Source of the DNA: Embleya scabrispora
GTDB taxonomy: Bacteria > Actinomycetota > Actinomycetes > Streptomycetales > Streptomycetaceae
Assembly: GCF_002024165.1 (NCBI RefSeq)
Contig: NZ_MWQN01000001.1
Location: 1,302,001 to 1,366,000, forward strand
DNA length: 64,000 bases
Reading direction: 5' to 3'
Made by a program: the position numbers and the translations under genes. The notes under the pieces are model-generated. The model did no database searches and was not told the origin of the DNA. It saw only the letters and a list, made by a program, of their open reading frames with translations. Shown piece after piece: positions 17,654-24,489 of the stretch. Every line of letters starts with the position of its first letter. The first letter of the stretch is position 1.

Positions 17654-19236
17654 CACACGAACCGCAGGTGGTGCGGGTCGAGCCGGCTGATCCGCAACAT
17701 CGTGGGGTCGAGCGGGGACAACTCGGCGCGCTGGGCGAGCGCGAGCTTGGGGTAGACCGGCGGGGTGATCACCGCGTCCTCCGCGAGCAGTCGGTCCACC
17801 CGGGACAGCGCGGCCACCCGCTCGGCGTCGTTCGAGGTCTGCCAGACGGTGTCGATCAGCCGGTCCACCTCGGGGTTGGCGTAGCCGCAGGAGAGCACGT
17901 TGGTGGACCCGGCGGGGGCGAGCGTGAGGTAGTTCGCCGGGCCGGAGGTGAACCCGGAGGAGAAGGTGTTCATCAGCATGTCGTAGTCGCGCGAGAGCCA
18001 CTTGTTCGACCAGGGACCGCCGGCCAACTGCTCGATGGTCACGTCGAGTCCGACCTGCTTCCAGCCGGCGACCAGCACCTGGGCGACGTCGCGGATGCCC
18101 TGGTTGGTACCGATGGTCACGGTGAACGAGCGCTTGCCGGTCCTGGCCCGGGCCAGCAGTTCGCGGGCGCGGGCGAGGTCGGGCGCGGGCGCGAACGGGG
18201 CGAACGCGGCGTCCCAGCCGAGTTCGGCGGGCCCGATCGGACCCTGTCCGATGGTGCCCTCGCCGCCGTACACCCGCTGCAACACGCCCTGGCGGTCCAT
18301 CGACAGCGCGACCGCCTTGCGGAAGTCCGGGTCGCTGAACGGCTCCTTGCGCATCATCACGTAGCTGAGCACGTCCAACGGCGCCTCGGTGAGCACCAGC
18401 GCGAGCGAGCGGTCCTTGCGGATGGTGTCGAAGGTGGCGAAGGACGGCGCGGTGATCAGATCCACCTTGCCCTGACGCAGGCTCAGCACGCGCGTGTTGG
18501 CGTCGGTGAACACGGTGTACTGCATGCCGGCGAACGCGGGCGCGGAGCCGGCCGGGTACTGGCCACCGTGGTAGCGGTCGAAACGGGACAGGGTGAAGCT
18601 CTGGCCGGCCACGAAGGTGTCGAGCCGGTACGGGCCGGTGCCCATCATCGTGTCCTTGCGGGCCACGAAGTCGCGGTGGGTGATCGGCAGGTTGGTCAGA
18701 TGCGAGCGCAGCAGGCCGTACGGCTTGCTCAGCACGATCCGCACGGTGTGCTCGTCGACCTTCTCGAACCGGGAGAGGTAGCCGAGCATGTAGGTGATCC
18801 ACTCGCTGCCGGCCGACAGGTCGAGCATGTGCGCGAGGGTGGCCACCACGTCGTCGGCGGTGAACGGCGTGCCGTTGTGCCAGAGCACCCCCTGACGCAG
18901 CCGGATGGTCCAGGCCAGCCCGTCCTCGCTGATCTGCGGTTCGCCGTCGGCGAGCAGTGGCACCGAGGCGAGGGTGCCGTCGTAGCGGTACAGGCTCTCC
19001 ATGATCGGCTCGGCGATCCAGCGGGTGATCTCCGACCCGGAGTCGAGCGGATTGAGGCTGCTGGGCGCGGAGGCGACGCCGATCCGCAGGATGCCGTCCC
19101 TGTGCCGGTCGGCCACCCGCTTGGTGCCCGAGGAGCCGGAACACGCGGTGAGCACGCCGGTGCCGCCGGCCGCCGCGAGCGCCGCGAGGCCGAGAAAGCC
19201 TCGACGGTTCAGGCCGACTGTGTGCGCCGGGGTCAC
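17653..19236 (-). CDS. ABC transporter substrate-binding lipoprotein, family 5 (Dpp/Opp/heme-peptide type)
   Basis: A 527-residue family 5 extracellular solute-binding protein. The N-terminus has a Tat-like RRGFLG followed by a hydrophobic stretch and a lipobox ending LTAC (about residue 32), so it should be a surface lipoprotein. Core motifs are WTIRLRQGVLWHNGTPFTADDVV near 105 and FSDPDFRKAVALSMDR near 290. GTG 19236 follows AAGGAG with good spacing and overlaps the permease stop. The ligand could be peptide, nickel or heme; the adjacent heme-oxygenase locus makes heme worth testing. Confidence 0.9.
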   Translation of the reverse strand: MTPAHTVGLNRRGFLGLAALAAAGGTGVLTACSGSSGTKRVADRHRDGILRIGVASAPSSLNPLDSGSEITRWIAEPIMESLYRYDGTLASVPLLADGEPQISEDGLAWTIRLRQGVLWHNGTPFTADDVVATLAHMLDLSAGSEWITYMLGYLSRFEKVDEHTVRIVLSKPYGLLRSHLTNLPITHRDFVARKDTMMGTGPYRLDTFVAGQSFTLSRFDRYHGGQYPAGSAPAFAGMQYTVFTDANTRVLSLRQGKVDLITAPSFATFDTIRKDRSLALVLTEAPLDVLSYVMMRKEPFSDPDFRKAVALSMDRQGVLQRVYGGEGTIGQGPIGPAELGWDAAFAPFAPAPDLARARELLARARTGKRSFTVTIGTNQGIRDVAQVLVAGWKQVGLDVTIEQLAGGPWSNKWLSRDYDMLMNTFSSGFTSGPANYLTLAPAGSTNVLSCGYANPEVDRLIDTVWQTSNDAERVAALSRVDRLLAEDAVITPPVYPKLALAQRAELSPLDPTMLRISRLDPHHLRFV

Positions 19237-20159
19237 TGGGTCTCCTTGGGGGTCGGGGTGGAGATGTGTCGTCGGCCCGGGACGCGCCGGACGCTCGGGG
19301 CCGAACGCGCGCGGCGGCCCGGTCGGCCGCCGAGCGTGTCGCCGAGCAGGTTGAAGCCCAGGATGCCGAGCACCAGGACCGTGCCGGGCAGCGTGGCGTA
19401 CCACCAGTCGCCGCCGATGATCTGCCCGCCCGCGTCGGCGATCAGATTGCCCAGGGTGGCATGCGGCGGGGCCACGCCCAGGCCCAGGAAGCTCAGGCCC
19501 CCCTCGGCGAAGACCGCGATGGCCATCGCCAGACAGGCCTGGCCGAGCACCGGCGGCCAGACGTTGACCAGCACCTCGCGGAACAGGATCTCCCGCTCCG
19601 GCACCCCCAGGCCGCGCAGGTTGGCCACGTAGTCCTCCTGCATCTCCACCACGGTCGCGGCGCGCGCGACCCGGGCGAAGTAGGGCACGAAGCCCAGGCC
19701 GATGGCGAACGCGACCCGGGCCCCGTTGCCCACGGTGACCGGCCCGAAGTGCATGTCGGCCGTGCCCATCAAACCGATCAGGAACATGACGAAGACGAAC
19801 TGCGGCAGCGCCTGGAGGGTTTCCACCGCGCGCATCAGCAGTCCGTCGAGCCGGCCGCCGTGCCGACGCCCGGCCAGCACGCCCAACGGCACCCCGACCA
19901 CGATCGCGAAGCCGATCGAGGACAGGCAGATCAGCAGCGAGGTCCAGGCGCCCTCGGCGGTCCGGGCCAGCAGGTCGCGGCCCAGGTGGTCGGTGCCGAA
20001 CGGATGCCCGACCGAGGGCGCCTCGGGCCCGAGGGCGACCAGCGCGGCGGGATCGCCGTGCAGCCGGCCGACGGTGGCGACCAGGAGATAGAGCAGTACG
20101 CAGACCACGCCGATCCACCCGGCCACGCCGAGGTGCGGCGGCCGCGTCCGGGCCCTCAC
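19233..20159 (-). CDS. ABC transporter permease, DppC type
   Basis: A 308-residue permease with the DppC N-terminal region (PFGTDHLGRDLLARTAEGAWTSL near residue 55) and about six membrane segments. The EAA-like loop reads YVANLRGLGVPEREILFREVL near 180. GTG 20159 overlaps the TGA of the DppB-type gene (GTGA), and its own stop overlaps the binding-protein start, so all three are translationally coupled. The C-terminus is a basic cytoplasmic tail of about 25 residues. Confidence 0.92.
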   Translation of the reverse strand: MRARTRPPHLGVAGWIGVVCVLLYLLVATVGRLHGDPAALVALGPEAPSVGHPFGTDHLGRDLLARTAEGAWTSLLICLSSIGFAIVVGVPLGVLAGRRHGGRLDGLLMRAVETLQALPQFVFVMFLIGLMGTADMHFGPVTVGNGARVAFAIGLGFVPYFARVARAATVVEMQEDYVANLRGLGVPEREILFREVLVNVWPPVLGQACLAMAIAVFAEGGLSFLGLGVAPPHATLGNLIADAGGQIIGGDWWYATLPGTVLVLGILGFNLLGDTLGGRPGRRARSAPSVRRVPGRRHISTPTPKETQ

Positions 20160-21139
20160 GCGGTCCGCCCCGCGAGGTCGCCGGTCACGCCCGCGGCGGT
20201 GCGCGGATCGACGAGCGGGTAGAGCAGGTCGACTCCCAGGTTGAGCAGCAGGAAGATCGCCGAGGTCGCGACACACGCGCCGAGCGCGAGCGGATAGTCC
20301 TGTCGCTGGAAGGCGGTGACCATCAGCTGGCCGATCCCGGGGATCTGGAACACGTTCTCGATGAGCACGGTGCCCGACAGCAGGCCGCCGATCAGTACGC
20401 CGGCCACGGTCAGCGTCGGCACCAGCGCCCCGCGCAGCGCCACCCGGCGCAGCGTGAGCAGCCGCGAGCCGCCCATCGCGCGGGCGAACATCGCGTGGTC
20501 GGAGGCCATCGCGTCGGCGAGGCCGCCGCGCAGCGAGCGGGTGAGCATCGCGAAGGTGGCCAGGCCGAGCACGATCGCGGGCAGCACGAGCACCCGGAGG
20601 TTGGCCGCGGGATCCTCGCCGAAGGTGACGAAGCCGCCGGCGTTGGGCAGCAGATCGGGATGGCTGTCGCCGACCACCACGAGGGCGACCACGGCCAGCC
20701 AGTAGCCGGGCAGGGACATCGCGAGCACGGTCAGCACGCGGGTGCCGTGGTCGACCGCCCCGCCGCGGCGCAGCACCGACCACGCGCCCAGGACGACGGC
20801 CGGGATCACCGCGAACACGGAGGCGATCAGCCCCAGTTCGAGCGAGACGGGCAGCGCCCGGCCGATCTGGTCGGCGACCGAGGTGCCGTCGTAGAGCGAG
20901 GTGCCGAGGTCGCCGCGCAGCGCGTCGCCGACGTAGTCGAGGTATTGGGTCACCAGCGGCCGGTCCAGGCCCATCCGGTGTTCGACCGCGGCCCGCGCCA
21001 CCGGATCGGCCGCGACCTGCGGCGCGAGCTGGTTGACCGGGCTGACCGGGGAGGCGTGCAGCAGCAGGAACAGGCCGGTCAGGACGGCGAACATCACCAC
21101 CACGACGCCCAGGACGCGCCGTGCCAGGTAGTTCGTCAT
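20156..21139 (-). CDS. ABC transporter permease, DppB type
   Basis: A 327-residue permease beginning with the conserved YLARRVLGVVVVMFAVLTGLFLLLH membrane helix. It has the DppB-type ASPVSPVNQLAPQV and MGLDRPLVTQYLDYVG segments, six predicted helices and an EAA-like loop near residue 215. ATG 21139 follows GGGGGAGCA. First gene of the importer operon, 148 nt downstream of the heme oxygenase gene on the same strand; a hairpin (21155-21190) lies in its leader. Confidence 0.92.
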   Translation of the reverse strand: MTNYLARRVLGVVVVMFAVLTGLFLLLHASPVSPVNQLAPQVAADPVARAAVEHRMGLDRPLVTQYLDYVGDALRGDLGTSLYDGTSVADQIGRALPVSLELGLIASVFAVIPAVVLGAWSVLRRGGAVDHGTRVLTVLAMSLPGYWLAVVALVVVGDSHPDLLPNAGGFVTFGEDPAANLRVLVLPAIVLGLATFAMLTRSLRGGLADAMASDHAMFARAMGGSRLLTLRRVALRGALVPTLTVAGVLIGGLLSGTVLIENVFQIPGIGQLMVTAFQRQDYPLALGACVATSAIFLLLNLGVDLLYPLVDPRTAAGVTGDLAGRTA

Positions 21140-21154
21140 TGCTCCCCCTGCCGA

Positions 21155-21190
21155 TCCGATGCGCCATCCATTGTCGGACGGCGCATCGGA
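21155..21190. promoter_or_regulatory. 11-bp inverted repeat in the importer leader
   Basis: TCCGATGCGCC (21155-21165) and GGCGCATCGGA (21180-21190) are perfect complements around a 14-nt loop, 16 nt before the DppB-type ATG. It could be an operator, an attenuator or the terminator of the upstream heme oxygenase gene. Position does not decide between these. Confidence 0.5.
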
Positions 21191-21287
21191 CGGTGGGCCC
21201 CCGGGTCGTGCGGTGTGTCCGAAGCGGCGGGTTCGGGACGGCGCCGGAGGCGGTATGCCGACCGGTGTCCCGAGGGCCGCGTTCGGG

Positions 21288-21977
21288 TCAGGCGGCCTTG
21301 CGATAGCGGTCCAGGTCCCGGCCCAGCTCACGCAGGACGGCGCTGTTGATGTCGTACGCGAACAGCACCTCCTGGATCACCAGCTCCTGCTCGGCCTCGT
21401 CCCACGGGGCGTCGTTCATCGCCGCGCGGTACGCGTCCTTCCACACGGTCAGGTCGCCCAGCCCGTCGAAGACGTAGAAGTCGCTGCCCCGGGTGCCGGG
21501 CAGGTCGTAGTGCTTGCGCATCTGCTTGGCGATGAACTGGCCGCCCGACATGTCGCCGAGGTAGCGGGTGTAGTGGTGGGCGACGAAGCCGCCGGCCCAG
21601 TCGTAGCACTTCTCCCGCATCCGGGCGGTGTAGCGCCGGGTGGCCTCGTTGGCGGGCCACCGCTCCTGCCAGCCCTCGCCGGCCAGGAAGAGCATGTCGG
21701 CCTCCAGGATCGCCCGGCGGTCGAGGCGCGCGTCCGCGAACGGGGCGCCGATCGGGTGCTCGCGCATGGTGTCCGCGGCGTCGTCGAGCACCACGTAGGC
21801 CCAGTAGTGCTGGGCCACCATCGCGGTGTAGGCGTCGCGGGTCAGTTCGCCCTTCATCAGCGCCTCCAGGAAGCCCGAGCCCTCGGCCTCCTGGTGGAAG
21901 GCCCACGAGCGCTTGCGCAGCGTCTCGGCGAAGGTCGGGGTGGCACCGGCGGTTTCGGCGGTCTCGGTCGTGGTCAT
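21288..21977 (-). CDS. heme oxygenase (biliverdin-producing)
   Basis: A 229-residue canonical heme oxygenase. The proximal heme ligand is probably His28 in RSWAFHQEAE, and the distal helix carries RYLGDMSGGQFIAKQM (near residue 130-145), the family hallmark. It opens heme to biliverdin, CO and iron. ATG 21977 follows AGGGGAAACCTC. It is divergent from two iron-box-controlled surface-protein genes and lies 148 nt before a Dpp-type importer on the same strand, pointing to heme-iron acquisition. Confidence 0.95.
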   Translation of the reverse strand: MTTTETAETAGATPTFAETLRKRSWAFHQEAEGSGFLEALMKGELTRDAYTAMVAQHYWAYVVLDDAADTMREHPIGAPFADARLDRRAILEADMLFLAGEGWQERWPANEATRRYTARMREKCYDWAGGFVAHHYTRYLGDMSGGQFIAKQMRKHYDLPGTRGSDFYVFDGLGDLTVWKDAYRAAMNDAPWDEAEQELVIQEVLFAYDINSAVLRELGRDLDRYRKAA

Positions 21978-22191
21978 GAGGTTTCCCCTAGGTGCGACAA
22001 GATCTACCGGACACGCACGCATGGGTGCGGACGGTGCGAACTGTGGAGGATCGGGCGCCATTGCCCGTGCGGAGTCGACGCTTCGGCCATGGCGAAGCCC
22101 ATGACAAAGCACCTGCGGGGAATCGGTTCTTCGCCCGTTTCCGCCGGCCCCCGCAGTCTGTGCGGCGCCGTACGGTGCCGTCAATAAGTTA

Positions 22192-22217
22192 CCGACAACT
22201 TGTCGGCACGTTGTCGG
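22192..22217. promoter_or_regulatory. palindrome CCGACAACTTGTCGG with an extra half site
   Basis: CCGACAA-C-TTGTCGG (22192-22206) is a perfect dyad, and TTGTCGG recurs at 22211-22217 as a direct repeat. It lies in the 450-bp divergent gap of the heme locus, about 215 bp upstream of the heme oxygenase start. Likely regulator site; regulator unknown. Confidence 0.5.
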
Positions 22218-22364
22218 CGGGGTCACATTCCCCGAGCCGGCGGGCCGGGAGAAACGCGGGAGCGACCCGGGAGGAACATGGCAACGGGCCTACGGCACCC
22301 GGAGGAACGCGGCGCGGAACCGCCTCGGAACCACCCCCCGGACCTTCCGGCGACCCGCCCCGTC

Positions 22365-22383
22365 TTAGGATAGCCTCACCTCC
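22365..22383 (+). promoter_or_regulatory. iron box (IdeR/DmdR1-type)
   Basis: TTAGGATAGCCTCACCTCC matches 14 of 19 positions of the actinobacterial IdeR/DmdR consensus TTAGGTTAGGCTAACCTAA. It lies 45 nt before the GTG of the first surface-protein gene, in promoter position. Predicts repression under iron sufficiency. Confidence 0.7.
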
Positions 22384-22390
22384 AATCATT

Positions 22391-22408
22391 CCGTACGCAA
22401 GCGTACGG
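22391..22408. promoter_or_regulatory. perfect 18-bp palindrome next to the iron box
   Basis: CCGTACGC-AA-GCGTACGG is a perfect dyad between the iron box and the ribosome site (AGAGGAAACAAC) of the surface-protein gene. Candidate second operator or 5'-leader hairpin. Confidence 0.5.
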
Positions 22409-22427
22409 TCGACCCAGAGGAAACAAC

Positions 22428-23141
22428 GTGAGCCCAGCCCGCACCGGACGCCTCGGCGGCGCCGTCGCCGCCACCGCGACCCTCCTTCTCGCCTGGCTGG
22501 TTCTCGGCCTCGCGGGCCCGGCGCACGCGACCGGCACGCCGGCGGCGGGCAAGGCCACCTTGAGCGCGGTCAAGACCACCGGCCTGAACCCGGCGGGCGA
22601 CGTGGTCAAGCTGGTCGGCAAGGGCTTCACGCCGGGCGTACGGCTGTTCATCCTCCCGTGCGACCCCGCCCAGGGGGCGGGCCGCGCGTGCGACATGGGC
22701 TCGTTCGGCGGCCCCACCGAGGCGGACGCGACCGGCTCGTTCAGCACCGACATCAAGGTGGCCGCCAAGTTCGGCGCGGTCGACTGCCTGAAGACACGAT
22801 GCGCGATCGCCACCTCGAACTCGGCCAACGGCAAGGACCGGACCCAGGAGGTCTACCTGCCGATCGGCTTCGAGGGCGAGGTCGCGGGCCTGCCGGCCAC
22901 GCCGGGTCCGGCCACCGCCGCACCGCAGGCCGGCGCCCCGGGCGCGGGCGGCGCGGCGCAGCCCCCGGCCTCCGCCGGTGTGCCGGGGGCGACCGCCACC
23001 GACTCGGCGAGGTCGTCGGCCGCGGACAAGGACGACGACGACGGCGGCAACACCGGCTTGATCATCGGCGTGGTCGCCGGCGTCGTGGTGGTCCTGGTCG
23101 TCGCCGGCGTCGTGGTCAAGCGCCGCCGCCCGAGCGCCTGA
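22428..23141 (+). CDS. secreted membrane-anchored protein with neocarzinostatin-like Ig domain
   Basis: A 237-residue exported protein. It has a signal peptide (residues 1-35, cleavage near AHA), then a beta-rich domain with VVKLVGKGFTPGVRLFILPCD and two Cys pairs. A Gly/Ala/Pro-rich spacer and an Asp run (DKDDDDGG) precede a C-terminal membrane helix and RRR tail. The fold resembles the neocarzinostatin-like domain; this is an inference. There is no LPXTG, unlike the next gene. The GTG start follows AGAGGAAACAAC and the iron box. Probable role: surface heme binding or relay. Confidence 0.8.
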   Translation: MSPARTGRLGGAVAATATLLLAWLVLGLAGPAHATGTPAAGKATLSAVKTTGLNPAGDVVKLVGKGFTPGVRLFILPCDPAQGAGRACDMGSFGGPTEADATGSFSTDIKVAAKFGAVDCLKTRCAIATSNSANGKDRTQEVYLPIGFEGEVAGLPATPGPATAAPQAGAPGAGGAAQPPASAGVPGATATDSARSSAADKDDDDGGNTGLIIGVVAGVVVVLVVAGVVVKRRRPSA

Positions 23142-23208
23142 TCCACAGGCCCCGCTCCCGCACCTCCCCACCTGCCTCACCAGCCAGTCGTCTTCGTTCG
23201 GAGTCCAC

Positions 23209-23847
23209 ATGCACAAGTCCCGTACGGCCGCGGCCGTCGCCGCGACCGCGATCGCCGGCCTCGGCCTCACCGCGTTCGCGAGCGCTCCGGCCTCGGCCGC
23301 CGACGCGCCGACGATCACCCTGTCCAAGTCGACCGGCCTGGCCGCCGGCGGCGAGGAGATCACCGTCACCGGCAAGGGCTACAAGCCGGGCAAGGGCGTG
23401 TACGTCGCGCAGACCGTGGCCAAGCCCGCCGGCGGCGTGCCGACCCAGTACGGCAACGCGGGCTACGTCCCGCAGGTCGGCCCGGACGGCACGTTCACGG
23501 TCAAGCTCAAGCCGACGCAGAGCTTCGAGGGCAAGGACAAGGCGAAGGTCGACTGCGCCGCCACCGCGTGCTTCGTGGCCACCTTCAACGACCACACCGA
23601 CCTCGCCAACCGCGACCAGGACGTGTGGCTCCCGGTGTCCTTCGCCGGCGCGGCCGGCGCGCCCGCCGCCAAGACGCCGACCGGCACCCCGCCGCAGGCC
23701 GGCGCCACCAACGAGGTCGGTCAGCCGCAGCTGCCCAAGACGGGCGCGTCGAGCACGCAGCTCGGCTACGTGGGCGCGGGCATGCTGGTGGTCGGCGTGG
23801 GCGCGGTGTTCGCGTCGCGTCGGCGCCGCGACTCCGTGTCCGGCTGA
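23209..23847 (+). CDS. LPXTG-anchored cell-surface protein with neocarzinostatin-like domain
   Basis: A 212-residue paralogue of the preceding gene. It has a signal peptide (1-30, ASA cleavage), a beta domain beginning ITLSKSTGLAAGGEEITVTGKGYKPG, and one Cys pair (DCAATACF). A Pro/Thr-rich spacer precedes LPKTG near residue 178, followed by a hydrophobic helix and RRRR, a complete sortase signal. It should be covalently attached to peptidoglycan by a housekeeping sortase encoded elsewhere. Located between the first surface gene and the DUF2470 gene, it fits a heme-capture role under iron limitation. Confidence 0.85.
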   Translation: MHKSRTAAAVAATAIAGLGLTAFASAPASAADAPTITLSKSTGLAAGGEEITVTGKGYKPGKGVYVAQTVAKPAGGVPTQYGNAGYVPQVGPDGTFTVKLKPTQSFEGKDKAKVDCAATACFVATFNDHTDLANRDQDVWLPVSFAGAAGAPAAKTPTGTPPQAGATNEVGQPQLPKTGASSTQLGYVGAGMLVVGVGAVFASRRRRDSVSG

Positions 23848-23903
23848 CACACGTCCCCCACCCCTGCCCCGACCCCACCGCTTACCGCCGGAGGCGAACC
23901 CGC

Positions 23904-24227
23904 ATGAACGAGGCGACCGTCAACCCGTTCGGAGCGGACGCGATCACCGCCGTCTGCAAGCACATGAACGACGACCACCCCGACGACTGCCTGCTGATCG
24001 CGCGCGGTCTCGGCGGCCGGCCGGAGGCCACCTCGGCGACGATGACGGGCCTGGACGGCGACGCGGCCTACTACTCGGCGATCGTGGCAGGCGAGTCGGT
24101 CGAGATCCGGGTGCCGTGGAGCCGGTCGATCACCGAGCGCCGGGACGTCCGGATCGAGGTCGTCGCGCAGTACAACGCCGCGTGCGAGGCCCTGGGCCTG
24201 CCGCCGCGGGGCGAGGGCGAGCACTGA
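23904..24227 (+). CDS. DUF2470 (HugZ C-terminal-like) protein
   Basis: A 107-residue protein consisting of one DUF2470 domain. The core AVCKHMNDDHPDDCLLIARGLGG is near residues 13-35, and the pattern HMN-DH is family-typical. In HugZ-type heme-utilisation proteins this domain forms the heme-binding C-terminal part; here it stands alone without the split-barrel half. ATG 23904 follows GGAGG. Third gene of the presumed iron-regulated unit opposite the heme oxygenase; function is inferred from context. Confidence 0.85.
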   Translation: MNEATVNPFGADAITAVCKHMNDDHPDDCLLIARGLGGRPEATSATMTGLDGDAAYYSAIVAGESVEIRVPWSRSITERRDVRIEVVAQYNAACEALGLPPRGEGEH

Positions 24228-24285
24228 GCCCGAGCGGGAACCGGCGGGCGAAGCGGCCCGACCACCTGTAGGACCTGTGACACGC

Positions 24286-24306
24286 AACAGGTAACAGGTA
24301 ACAGGT
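24286..24306 (+). repeat. three tandem AACAGGT heptamers
   Basis: AACAGGT occurs three times head-to-tail (24286-24306), followed by a degenerate AACAAGC, just upstream of a strong hairpin. No function visible. Confidence 0.8.
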
Positions 24307-24316
24307 AACAAGCATC

Positions 24317-24358
24317 ACGCCGACGGCCCGGGAGGAAGGTCTCCCGGGCCGTCGGCGT
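24317..24358 (+). terminator. strong rho-independent-like hairpin after the heme locus
   Basis: An 18-bp perfect stem (24317-24334 with 24341-24358) and loop GAAGGT follow the DUF2470 gene. No U-tract. Probable terminator insulating the MFS gene. Confidence 0.75.
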
Positions 24359-24434
24359 TGTGGTGTCCGGTGCGTGGGGCTGGGAACGCGCCCACGCCGC
24401 AAATAACCTGTCGGCTACACACGTACGAAAAGAT

Positions 24435-24455
24435 ATACTGAGCTTCGCTCAGTAT
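24435..24455. promoter_or_regulatory. palindromic operator over the -10 of the MFS gene
   Basis: ATACTGAGC-TTC-GCTCAGTAT is a perfect dyad, 35 nt before the MFS start. Its left edge overlaps a TATACT -10-like hexamer (24434-24439), so a bound repressor (TetR-like) would block the promoter. No such regulator gene is adjacent. Confidence 0.55.
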
Positions 24456-24489
24456 CAGATCGCGCCTCCCGATTGAAGGCCCCACCCCT

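Larger units (their letters stand above)
21978..22427. other. divergent control region of the heme locus
   Basis: No gene is visible. The region holds the CCGACAA/TTGTCGG palindrome (22192-22217), an iron box (22365-22383) and an 18-bp palindrome (22391-22408), so both divergent transcription units probably start here. Confidence 0.6.
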
